This document shows, in pieces, positions 29,504 to 37,520 of a DNA stretch of 64,000 bases. Under the pieces are notes generated by a model. It was not told the origin of the DNA and searched no databases. It saw nothing but the letters and a program-made list of their open reading frames with translations. The position numbers were made by a program, and so were the translations under genes. The first letter of the stretch is position 1; every line of letters starts with the position of its first letter. The DNA comes from CAWFPR01 sp963817635 (lineage in GTDB: Bacteria > Acidobacteriota > Vicinamibacteria > Vicinamibacterales > 2-12-FULL-66-21). Location: positions 45,423 through 109,422 of the forward strand of contig CAWFPR010000011.1 in NCBI GenBank assembly GCA_963817635.1, written 5' to 3'.

Positions 29504-29520
29504 TACAGTGCTGTTACGGT
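29504..29520 (+). promoter_or_regulatory. Direct repeat TACAGT-N5-TACGGT upstream of esterase
   Basis: The hexamers at 29504 and 29515 are 11 bp apart, as at 6885-6901. The whole stretch TACrGTrCTGyTACGGT is shared by both places. A weaker relative (TACGGA then ACCGTT at +11) is at 26402-26418 upstream of the O-methyltransferase. Confidence 0.35.
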
Positions 29521-29671
29521 TACTTTCGCCCCGGCCCTTCCGCCCGCGTAGTACGCTTCAGCTGGCGTCCGTCCGCGGACGCCTCCGCGGAGGTTCGCAC
29601 GCACACCCTGCGACCCTCCGCGGACACCGACCAGCCCACAGAGATCCAGAGGGGACCCAGAGGGGACAGTG

Positions 29672-30799
29672 ATGCGAAGCATTCATGCCGGCGCAGGGGT
29701 TGCGCTTGTCGTCTCCATCGCGCTCGCCGCGGGCGTGCACTCGCAGGGTCAGTCCGCGCAGCGCGAGATCGTCGTGAACGGCGACGGCAGCGTCTCGATT
29801 CACAACGCCGTGATCCAGCTCTCGGGCCTGCTGAGCGAGGGCGGCCGGCGGGTGCTGATGCGCACCACGCCGACCGAAGGGCCGGGCGCGCCGGTTCCCG
29901 TGCCGGCCGGCATCGCCGACATGGCGGAGGTGCGCCGGGTCTACAACGAGAACCTGAAGCCCAACGTCGATCACATGCGGGCGATCTTCCCCGTGGACAT
30001 CGAGGAGACGACGATCGAGGGCATTTCCGCCGCCATCGTGACGCCCAGGGGAGGCGTGCCGGAGAAAAACAGGAATCGGCTCTTCCTGAATGGGCCGGGC
30101 GGCGGCTTCCGCACGGGCGTGCGCGCCAACGGCCTGCTGATCAGCATTCCAGTGGCTGCGACCCTCGGCGTCAGGGTGGTGACCATCACCTACCGGCAGG
30201 GCCCCGAGTACAGGTTCCCCGCGGCAAGCGAAGACCTGCTGAAGGTGTGGGACCACTTCACCAGGACGTACAAGCCCGAGAACATCGGCATGGTCGGATG
30301 TTCGGCCGGCGCCAGTCTGGTGTCGCAGACGACGGCGCTGCTCATCAGGAAGGGCAGGCCGACACCCGGCGTGCTGGGCGTCTACTGCGCGGGGCTGGGT
30401 TCGGCGGGCTCCGGCGACTCGGGGTTCGTCGCGGCGCTGTCGGTCACCAACACGGCGCAGGGAGCGCCCCAGGCGGGCGGCCCGACGGCGGGCGCGGCCC
30501 GGCCGACCGGACCATCCTATATGGACGGTACCGACCGGAACGACTTCGTCATCAACCCCACGGTCGACGAGGCGCTGCTGGCGAAGTGGCCGCCGACGAT
30601 CTTCTTCACCGCGAGCCGCGACGGCGCCTCGAGCGGCGCCCTGTACAGCTACCGCAAGCTGATCAAGCTCGGGATCGATTCGCAGGTGATGGTATTCGAC
30701 GGGCTGTACCACGGCTTCATGACCAACCCGGACTTCCCCGAGGCGCAGGAGGGCTACCGGATTGCGTCAGCCTTCTTCGACAGGCATCTCGGGAAGTGA
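29672..30799 (+). CDS. Exported alpha/beta hydrolase, HSL-like esterase
   Basis: ATG 29672 (GTG 29669 is also possible) with AGGGGAC upstream. After a signal peptide (residues 1-28, ending VHSQGQ) there is an HSL-type alpha/beta hydrolase. The nucleophile elbow is GMVGCSAGASLV, the acid is likely Asp in FFTASRDGASSG and the base His in DGLYHGFM. The oxyanion motif, normally HGGG, reads NGPGGGF. Length 375 residues. It probably hydrolyses esters in the periplasm. Its upstream region carries the candidate GntR operator, so it may release the acid taken in by the neighbouring operon. Confidence 0.83.
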   Translation: MRSIHAGAGVALVVSIALAAGVHSQGQSAQREIVVNGDGSVSIHNAVIQLSGLLSEGGRRVLMRTTPTEGPGAPVPVPAGIADMAEVRRVYNENLKPNVDHMRAIFPVDIEETTIEGISAAIVTPRGGVPEKNRNRLFLNGPGGGFRTGVRANGLLISIPVAATLGVRVVTITYRQGPEYRFPAASEDLLKVWDHFTRTYKPENIGMVGCSAGASLVSQTTALLIRKGRPTPGVLGVYCAGLGSAGSGDSGFVAALSVTNTAQGAPQAGGPTAGAARPTGPSYMDGTDRNDFVINPTVDEALLAKWPPTIFFTASRDGASSGALYSYRKLIKLGIDSQVMVFDGLYHGFMTNPDFPEAQEGYRIASAFFDRHLGK

Positions 30800-30816
30800 A
30801 TGGACGGATCCCAGCC

Positions 30817-30842
30817 CGGGCGGCATCCGATGATGCCGCCCG
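30817..30842. terminator. Hairpin between convergent esterase and nucleosidase genes
   Basis: A perfect 11-bp stem CGGGCGGCATC/GATGCCGCCCG with loop CGAT lies 18 bp after the esterase stop. There is no T-run on either side, so it may terminate only weakly or act as an mRNA 3' stabiliser. Confidence 0.55.
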
Positions 30843-30877
30843 CGGCCGCCTTCGATGACGATAGCCGCCGCGGCCTG

Positions 30878-31747
30878 TCAGCGGCTCAGCAGCGACATGG
30901 GCAGCCGCGCGACGAGGCTCGTCACGAACCCGGCGCAGTACTGCGCGGCATCCGGGTGCACTCCGGGCGCGTAGAAATCCGAGTCGGAGATGATGCGGAT
31001 CGCCAGGAACGGCGTGTTGAACCCCAGTGCCGCACCCGCGGCGAACGCGCTCTCCATGTCCTCCGAGACGGCGTCGTAGTTGTGGCGAATCCAGGAGAGG
31101 CGGTCCACTTCCCGGTTGAACTCGAAGGCCGAGCCGATCACGCCTTTCAGCACGCGTCCGTGCTCGTAAGACTGCTGCAGTGCGAGGGCGAGCACGTCGG
31201 GATCGCCGGGAAAGACGGGAAGCGGCATGTCTTCGTCTCCCTCGAACCGCAGGCGATGCATCATGCGCATCCAGCTGGACGGATCCGAACCGGCGCCCGC
31301 TTCGGCATGGGGCGTGCTGAAGCCGCCGTAGTCGACCGTGGCTTCGCCGGTGATGATGTCGAAGACGCGGAGATCGGGCCCGGTCGCACCGGCGGTGCCC
31401 TGGTTGATGATCAGCCGCGGGTGGAACGTCATGATCGCTAGCGTCGTCGCGGCCGCGGCGTTGATCGGGCCCACGCCCGTACGGGAGATGACGACCCGCT
31501 TGTCCCCGAGCCGGCCGCGCCAGAACGTCCATGCCGCCAGCTGGACGCGTGTGGGGCCTGACAGCGATGCGACGAACGGTGTCACTTCGGAATCGGCGGC
31601 GCCCTGGATGAGGACGTCCACCGTTTCCGCGTCACGCGGCGGCGAAGGGGAAGGGGGCCTGGCTCCCGTTGCGCTCGCGCAGGCCACCGCAGTCGAGCAT
31701 GCGCACACCAGCGCGAGAACGAGACGTCGCGAAGCATGTGATCGCAC
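30878..31747 (-). CDS. Exported MTA/SAH nucleosidase-like (phosphorylase superfamily) protein
   Basis: The 289-residue protein has a signal peptide with a lipobox-like end (CACSTAVACA). The purine/uridine phosphorylase fold follows: VVISRTGVGPINAAAATTLA, HPRLIINQGTAGAT and the ribose/purine site SEDMESAFAAGAALGF, which is the MTAN signature. The usual catalytic Asp near the C-terminus corresponds to IRIISDSDF. An exported nucleosidase is unusual compared with cytosolic Pfs. It might act in nucleoside scavenging in the periplasm. Confidence 0.8.
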   Translation of the reverse strand: MRSHASRRLVLALVCACSTAVACASATGARPPSPSPPRDAETVDVLIQGAADSEVTPFVASLSGPTRVQLAAWTFWRGRLGDKRVVISRTGVGPINAAAATTLAIMTFHPRLIINQGTAGATGPDLRVFDIITGEATVDYGGFSTPHAEAGAGSDPSSWMRMMHRLRFEGDEDMPLPVFPGDPDVLALALQQSYEHGRVLKGVIGSAFEFNREVDRLSWIRHNYDAVSEDMESAFAAGAALGFNTPFLAIRIISDSDFYAPGVHPDAAQYCAGFVTSLVARLPMSLLSR

Positions 31748-31806
31748 CGCGCGATCGTATCACCCGCGACGCCGTTCCCGGCGCGCCGGCCGCGAGGGCA
31801 ACCCGT

Positions 31807-32892
31807 ATGCACATCCCTGATGGCTACCTGAGTCCCGCGACGTGCGCGGCGCTCTACGCGGGTGCCACGCCGTTCTGGTACGTGGCGCTCCGCCGGGTGC
31901 GGGCGGCGCTCCATACCCGTCTGGTGCCGGTGCTCTCGATGGTTGCGGCCTTCAGCTTCGTCATCATGATGTTCAACGTCCCGCTGCCTGGAGGATCGAC
32001 CGGGCACGCCGTGGGCGTTGGCGCGGCCGCCGTGCTGCTGGGGCCGTGGGCGTCCATCCTGGCTCTGTCGACGGCCATCGTCATCCAGGCGCTGTTCTTT
32101 GGCGATGGCGGGATTACGGCGATCGGGGCCAACGCCTTCAACATGGCGGTGGTGGGATCGCTCGTCGCATGGGTCGCCTATCGGGCTGTGGCCGGACGGT
32201 CGGCGCCGCTCTCGCGACGCCGGGTCGTGGCCGCGGGACTGGCCGGCTACGCGGGCATCAACGCGGCCGCGCTGTGCGCCGCCATCGAGTTCGGCATTCA
32301 GCCGCTCCTCTATCGCGATGCCGGCGGGGCGCCATTGTATTGCCCGTACCCGCTCGCCATTGCGGTGCCCGCGATGATGTTCGGACACCTGACCGTGGCC
32401 GGCCTCGCCGAGGCGACGGTCTCGGCCGGCATCGTCGCCTTCGTTCAGCGCTCAGACCCGGCGCTCCTCACCGTGACGGGCGGCGCCCTGAAGATGGCCG
32501 AGCGGCCTGGAGGAGCCTGGGCCAGGCTCCGCCCGTGGTGGATCGGGCTCGCGGTGCTTCTCGTGCTCAGCCCCCTGGGCATACTGACTGCGGGGAGCGG
32601 CTGGGGGGAATGGGCAGCCGCGGGCTTCAGCGATCCACAGGTGCGGCAGGAGATCGCGGCCGCCTCGCTCGGTCAGGCGCCGCCGGCGCGCGCCCCGGAG
32701 GGCCTGGCGAGGTTGGCGTCCCTGTGGACGGCGCCCATGCCGGACTACGCCGCGCCCTGGCTGCGCAGCGCGGCCCTCGGCTACGTCCTGTCGGGCATGG
32801 CCGGCACCGGGCTGGTCATCTTGATGTGCATCACCGTCGGCTGGCTCACCCGGCGGCGCCGCGGCGCCGCCGGCGACACGGCGGGTCGATGA
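31807..32892 (+). CDS. Nickel/cobalt ECF transporter S-component, CbiM-type with C-terminal PDGLE domain
   Basis: ATG 31807 produces the diagnostic MHIPDGYLSP N-terminus, whose His2 co-ordinates the metal in CbiM/NikM. Six to seven membrane segments follow (ALSTAIVIQALFFGDGGITA, GANAFNMAVVGSLVAWVAY). The C-terminal segment (MPDYAAPWLRSAALGYVLSG) is the NikN/CbiN-like PDGLE domain fused on, giving 361 residues. The stop overlaps the CbiQ start (ATGA). Together with the next two genes it forms a complete high-affinity Ni or Co importer. Confidence 0.92.
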   Translation: MHIPDGYLSPATCAALYAGATPFWYVALRRVRAALHTRLVPVLSMVAAFSFVIMMFNVPLPGGSTGHAVGVGAAAVLLGPWASILALSTAIVIQALFFGDGGITAIGANAFNMAVVGSLVAWVAYRAVAGRSAPLSRRRVVAAGLAGYAGINAAALCAAIEFGIQPLLYRDAGGAPLYCPYPLAIAVPAMMFGHLTVAGLAEATVSAGIVAFVQRSDPALLTVTGGALKMAERPGGAWARLRPWWIGLAVLLVLSPLGILTAGSGWGEWAAAGFSDPQVRQEIAAASLGQAPPARAPEGLARLASLWTAPMPDYAAPWLRSAALGYVLSGMAGTGLVILMCITVGWLTRRRRGAAGDTAGR

Positions 32893-33728
32893 GCGGGCGC
32901 GGACGGCGCCGGGCGCGAACCGGGTATCTGGAACGTGCGGTCGAGGGCCTGCGTGAGGGCATCGAACGGGCGCAGGTCGCCGAGCGAATCTCTGAGCGCT
33001 CGGGACTGCTTCAGGGACTCGATCCGCGGGTCAAGGTCATGGGCCTGCTGGCACTGGCGGCGTCCGTGACCTACGCCGCCAGCCTCGGGGTCATCCTCGG
33101 GGTGTTCACCTTCGCCGTGGTTCTGGCGGCGCTTTCGTCGCTTCCGCCCTCGACCCTGGCGGCCCGGGTCTGGATCGGCGCGTTCGTCTTCACCGGAGCC
33201 GTCGCCGCCCCGGCGCTCTTCCTGGTCCCCGGGGATGTCGTCTGGCGCGTCCCCCTGCTGCGCTGGCCGGTCACGCTTCAGGGCCTCACGTCGGCCGGGT
33301 ATCTGATGCTGCGCGTCGAGACCACCGCGACACTGGCCTGCCTGCTCGTGTTCACGACGCCGTGGCCGCACGTGCTCAAGGGCCTGCGCGCGCTCCGCGT
33401 GCCCCTGGTATTCGTGGTGGTGCTCGGGATGGCGTTCAGGTACATTCTCCTGCTGCTCGAAACGGCGCACGACATGTTCGATTCCAGAAGGAGCCGCGCG
33501 GCAGGTCCGCTGTCAGGGGCCGACGCGAGGCGCCTGGCGACGAATGCGGCTGGTGCCCTGCTCGGGAAGACGATGTACTTGAGCGGCGAGGTCTACCTGG
33601 CGATGCAGTCGCGCGGCTATCGCGGTCAGGTCCACGTCCTCGACGACTTTCACATGCGGCGCCGCGACTGGGCGGCGCTCGCGGTGTTCGCGGGAACGGC
33701 GGCCCTGACCGTCTGGGTGGGACGTTGA
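32889..33728 (+). CDS. ECF transporter T-component, CbiQ/NikQ-type
   Basis: The 279-residue membrane protein has several helices (LDPRVKVMGLLALAASVTYA, VPLVFVVVLGMAFRYILLLL) and the T-component signature near the C-terminus (GEVYLAMQSRGYRGQV), where the A-R-G type motif contacts the ATPase. The N-terminus carries an Arg-rich extension (SGRGRRRARTGYLERAVEGL). The start overlaps the CbiM stop and its stop overlaps the ATPase start, indicating translational coupling. Confidence 0.9.
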   Translation: MSGRGRRRARTGYLERAVEGLREGIERAQVAERISERSGLLQGLDPRVKVMGLLALAASVTYAASLGVILGVFTFAVVLAALSSLPPSTLAARVWIGAFVFTGAVAAPALFLVPGDVVWRVPLLRWPVTLQGLTSAGYLMLRVETTATLACLLVFTTPWPHVLKGLRALRVPLVFVVVLGMAFRYILLLLETAHDMFDSRRSRAAGPLSGADARRLATNAAGALLGKTMYLSGEVYLAMQSRGYRGQVHVLDDFHMRRRDWAALAVFAGTAALTVWVGR

Positions 33729-34516
33729 GCCTCTTTCAGATCATCGACCTCACCTATCGCTACCACGACATCGTGGCCCTGGACAGCGTCAGCGCGTCCA
33801 TCGCGGCGGGATCCCGCGTCGCGCTCCTCGGGGCGAACGGGTCAGGGAAATCCACGCTGCTGCGGCTGCTCGACGGACTCTATTTCGCCGACAGCGGCGA
33901 GGTGCGCTACGAGGACGAACCGCTGACCGAGCAGCGCTTCGCGGCTGACGCCTTCGCGCACGCCTTTCGCCGCCGGGTGGGCCTGGTCTTTCAGAACCCG
34001 GACGTCCAGCTGTTCAACCCGACCGTCTTCGACGAAGTCGCCTTCGGGCCGCTGCACGCCGGCTGGTCCCGGTCGGAGGTGCGCGACCGGGTCGCCGCCA
34101 CGCTCGACCTCCTGCGCATCGCGCATCTGAAGGACCGCGTCCCGCAGCGGCTGTCCGGTGGTGAAAAGAAGCGCGTGACGCTGGCGAGCGTGCTCGTGAT
34201 GGATCCGGACGTGCTGCTGCTCGACGAGCCCACGGCCGCCCTCGATCCCAGGAGTCAGAGCCAGATCGTCGATCTGCTGATCGAGTGGGGAGACGCCGGC
34301 AAGAGCGTCGTGATGGCGACCCACGATCTGGGGGCCCTGGAAGACATGGCGGAGCGCTGCCTCGTGTTCGACGCAGGCCGCCTGGTGCGGGACGCGACAC
34401 CGGGGGAGGTCCTCGGGGACGAGGACCTGCTCGATCGGACGAACCTGATTCACGTGCACCGGCACCGGCACGCGCACGGGGTCACGCACTCGCACGCCCA
34501 CATCCACCGCCACTGA
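33725..34516 (+). CDS. ECF transporter ATPase, CbiO/NikO-type, with His-rich tail
   Basis: TTG start at 33725 overlaps the CbiQ stop (TTGA). ABC motifs are complete: Walker A LLGANGSGKSTLLR, Q-loop VFQNPDVQLFNPTV, signature RLSGGEKKRVTLA, Walker B VLLLDEPTAALDP and switch MATHDLG. The last 21 residues contain eleven His (HVHRHRHAHGVTHSHAHIHR), a likely Ni/Co buffer or sensor tail. That favours nickel over cobalt but does not prove it. Length 263 residues. Confidence 0.93.
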   Translation: MSLFQIIDLTYRYHDIVALDSVSASIAAGSRVALLGANGSGKSTLLRLLDGLYFADSGEVRYEDEPLTEQRFAADAFAHAFRRRVGLVFQNPDVQLFNPTVFDEVAFGPLHAGWSRSEVRDRVAATLDLLRIAHLKDRVPQRLSGGEKKRVTLASVLVMDPDVLLLDEPTAALDPRSQSQIVDLLIEWGDAGKSVVMATHDLGALEDMAERCLVFDAGRLVRDATPGEVLGDEDLLDRTNLIHVHRHRHAHGVTHSHAHIHRH

Positions 34517-34537
34517 GGCCCGAAGGCCGCGACGGGT

Positions 34538-35637
34538 TCAGTACTCGGTGAACATCCGCTGAATGTCCGCGCCGTTCTGCGTCTTCGTCAGCGCGAGCAT
34601 CAGCAGGATGCGCGCCTTGACCGGCGTGAGGTCTTCGGCCGCAATCTGGTAGACGTTCTGCGCGGCCGCCGCGCCCGGGCGGCGGCGGGCGGCGATCCGG
34701 CCGCTGCCCGTGCGGGTGCTCGTGACCACGAACACGCCCTTCCCGGTGGCGTACTGGATTGCCTTCGCCCTGCGTGCCGCTCGTGGCGCCGGCGCCGGCC
34801 GAGGCGATCACGATCCCCTTGGCCCCCAGATCCACCATGGCCTTGATGATGTCGCCGCTGGCGCCCTGGTAGACCATCACGATGTCGACGCGGGGCAGTG
34901 CCTCGATCTGCGAGACGTCGAATTCGCTGTCCTTCGTATGCCGCTTCACCACGTCGCGGTAGTAGACGACCCGATCGGCATCGACGACGCCGAGGATGCC
35001 GTACCCGCGCGACTGGAAGGTATTGAGGCGCAGCGCGTCGGTCTTCGTGACCTCGCGCGCCGAGTTGATCTCGTCGTTCAGGACGACGAGCGCGCCCTTG
35101 CCGCGGGATGCGGGCTCGGCGGCCACGCGGAACCCCTCGAGAAGGTTCGCCGCGCCCTCGTAGCCGAGCGTGCTCGGGTTGCGCATCGATCCGACGACCA
35201 CGACGGGCTTGTCGCTGTGAACCGTGAGGTCGAGGAAATACGCCGTCTCCTCGAGCGTATCGGTGCCGCTCGTGACGACCACGCCGGCAAGGTCCGTGTC
35301 CTGGGCGAACAGCGTGTTGATACGCCGCGCGAGCTCCAGCCAGTTCTGCAACGTGAGCGAACCGCTGGCGACGTTGGCGAACTGTTCGAACTCAGGCCGG
35401 ACGTACCGATCCAGGCCGGGCATCGATTCGACGAGTTCTTCGGCGGTGAGCCGGCCGCCGGAACGGTTGGAAATCGTTCCGCCGGTCGCCACGAGCCGTA
35501 CCTTGGGCAGCGGGGCGGCCGCGGCCTCCTGGGCGGCGGAGCCGCGACGTTTGTACAGCCTGCGGCGCCGCGAGAGCCAACCGCGGGGTCAGGACGAGTG
35601 TCAGAAGCAGGGCAGCGTGTCGTGCAGTTCGGCGCAT
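34538..35637 (-). CDS. Exported type II L-asparaginase (two frame slips)
   Basis: A signal peptide (MRRTARHAALLLTLVLTPRLALA) leads into the catalytic core LPKVRLVATGGTISN, with the first catalytic Thr in ATGGTIS and the second in VVTSGTDTLEETAYFL. Also present are GSMRNPSTLGYEG, the catalytic Lys/Asp region VLNDEINSAREVTKTDALRL and the C-terminal YQIAAEDLTPVKARILLMLA. Length about 365 residues. Slips are needed near 35545 and near 34765 (an extra G in a GG pair). Hydrolyses asparagine, possibly glutamine, in the periplasm. Confidence 0.87.
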
Positions 35638-35647
35638 AGCGCCTAGA

Positions 35648-35863
35648 CTATAACTGAGACCGGGCCTGACCGTGGGCGAGCGAGAGCCAGCGGCTCAACT
35701 GATGCGCCGCCTCGCCGGGTGTCTTGCCGTAGAAGGGCATCGTGGCGGCGGAGCCGCCGGGCACGCGCGCGATCTGGGCACGCCACTGGTTGGAGCCGAC
35801 GCTCGAGACCTCGATCTGATACGCGCGGCCGTTGATGGTCTCTTCGAAACGATGGAGGTTCAC
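35648..35863 (-). CDS. Small HicB-like hypothetical protein (71 aa)
   Basis: The product reads as a short alpha/beta protein: strands in AYQIEVSSVG and QWRAQIARVPG, then FYGKTPGEAAHQLSRWLSLA. The G-K/E-T-x-x-E-A helix ending resembles HicB-type partial RNase H folds (…G.T..EA…). It is divergent from the operon at 36122. A similar small protein is at 44579-44755. No HicA toxin is adjacent, so a toxin-antitoxin role is not supported. Confidence 0.7.
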   Translation of the reverse strand: MNLHRFEETINGRAYQIEVSSVGSNQWRAQIARVPGGSAATMPFYGKTPGEAAHQLSRWLSLAHGQARSQL

Positions 35864-36031
35864 GGGTCGGTTTCCGGGTTGGGACTGGGTGAATTACTGC
35901 AGCGACGTGGGAGAATTCTAGCGCCGCCGGACGGGCGTTCAAGCGAAAGGACCATCGAAGGCGCATCAACAGAGTGCACCGGCGGTGATTCTCCGGCGTT
36001 TCATGGAAAAATACTTTGCATTGTCGGAACA

Positions 36032-36111
36032 TCCACAGCTGATCCACGGTGCATCCACATCATTTCCACAGGGGGGAGCCGCTTGACGCGCCGGGCGCCG
36101 AAAACTAGGCT
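36032..36111 (+). promoter_or_regulatory. Promoter of the addBA-like operon with four 11-bp-phased TCCAC boxes
   Basis: TCCAC occurs at 36032, 36043, 36054 and 36065, exactly 11 bp apart, with flanks like the DnaA box TTATCCACA (ACATCCACA, GCATCCACA, ATTTCCACA). Next come -35 TTGACG (36083-36088), a 17-bp spacer and -10 TAGGCT (36106-36111). The predicted start point near 36118 is about four bases from the ATG at 36122 and no Shine-Dalgarno is visible, implying a leaderless mRNA. Confidence 0.65.
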
Positions 36112-36121
36112 GAAAGCCCTT

Positions 36122-37520
36122 ATGCCCGCCCGCCCAGGCTGCGCCATCCGCCGGCTCGCGTTCGCGGCCCTCGTGTGCGCCGCAGTCCTGGTGAACACGT
36201 CGGCGGCCCGGGCCGCCTCGACGAGCCTCTATCGGATCTTCCTGCTCGATGGCACGACGCTCACGAGCTATGGCGAGTTCGCGCGCGTCGCGGATCGCGT
36301 CGTGTTCTCGATGCCGATTGGCAGTCCGGGCGTGGCCCCGGACCTGCAGCTCGTGACCATCGCGCAGGCGAGCGTGGACTGGGATCGCACCGACCGTTAT
36401 TCCGAATCCGTGCGCGCCCGCCGCTACGCCGAGACGCGCGGCGAGGAGGACTTCGCGCTCCTCACCGGGCGCGTCGTCGAGGCGTTGAACCAGCTCGCCC
36501 TCGTCAAGGATCCGGCCGAGCGGCTCGCGATGGCGGAAGAAGCGCGCCGGAATCTCGCGCAGTGGCCGGCGCAGAACTACGGCTACCGCGCGCGCGACGT
36601 CGCGCAGTTGTCGGGCAGCCTCGACGAAGTCGTGTCCGAGCTGCGTGTCGCGGCCGGGCAGTCGTCGTTCGATCTGAGTCTCGTCGCCAACACCACGCCG
36701 CCGCCGCCCGTCGAACTGCTTCCCGATCCCGATTTTCGCGAGAGCACCGAGGAGGCGTTCGCCGCCGCGCGGTTTACGTCCGAACCGACCGAGCGGATCT
36801 CGCTGCTGCGCGCGATCGTCGAGGCGCTGGCGGATCCGGCCGCCGACGGCGGATGGGCGGCGGCGCTCTATGCACGTGCCACGACCGAGCTGACGGCCGA
36901 ACTGCGGACCGACAAGGCCTACGCAGACCTCGCCTCGACGTCGATTGTTGCGGCCAGGGCAGGTGCCGCGCGCGGAGACGTCAGGGGGCTGCAGGGCATC
37001 ATTGAACGAGCGCTCACCGCGGATGACACGCTCGGGACGCCGGCGTGCCGGCCAGATGTCCGCGCTCCTGACGTTTCTCGACCTGCGCCTCGACGAGGCG
37101 CGGCAGATGCGGCTCGCGCTCGATCACTGGGAGGCCCGGCGCGCGGCCTTTCGCACCTACCGGCGCGGGCTCTCCCCGGTGCTGGACGCGTTCCAGCGCA
37201 TCCGCCCCTCGCTGATGGACATTCGAGAACTGGCGGGTCCGCCGCCGCGTGAACTCGATCGTCTCGACCAGCGCATCGCCGCGGCCGAGCGGGTGCGCGC
37301 GGCTCTCAAGGCGCCGGCCGAGCTCGAGCCGGTGCAGAGTTCGCTCGGCGCCGCCTTGCAGATGGCACGGCGGGCGGCATCCGTGCGGCGCAACGCGGTA
37401 TCATCACGGGACATGAAGCTGGCCTGGGACGCATCCTCGGCGGCTGCCGGCGCGCTGATGCTGTTCGATCACGCGCTGGCCGAGCTCGATCGTCTGACGA
37501 CACCACCTCCAAACCGGTGA
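36122..37520 (+). CDS. Exported hypothetical protein, first gene of addBA-like operon (one frame slip)
   Basis: ATG 36122 gives a signal peptide (RRLAFAALVCAAVLVNTSAARA). The mature part is helical and Ala/Arg-rich after an initial strand region (SLYRIFLLDGTTLTSYGEFA). The second part contains MSALLTFLDLRLDEARQMRL and RTYRRGLSPVLDAFQRIRPS. A slip near 37045 (GGG for GG: LG-RRRAGQMSALL) joins the halves, total about 466 residues. No known domain is recognised. Its stop overlaps the start of the AddB-like gene (GTGA), so it is co-translated with DNA repair genes despite being exported. Confidence 0.72.

Larger units (their letters stand above)
29287..29671. other. Intergenic region upstream of the exported esterase
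   Basis: No gene supported. It contains the GntR-type dyad at 29326-29337 with a possible leftward promoter, and a TACAGT/TACGGT pair at 29504-29520, both listed separately. Just before the esterase, GAGGGGAC-like repeats (29651-29667, AGAGGGGACCCAGAGGGGAC) include the likely ribosome binding site. Confidence 0.5.

Noticed and set aside
36032..36070. Functional chromosomal origin from four TCCAC boxes
   Set aside because: Only four degenerate boxes beside a gene promoter, with no unwinding region; regulation is the simpler reading.
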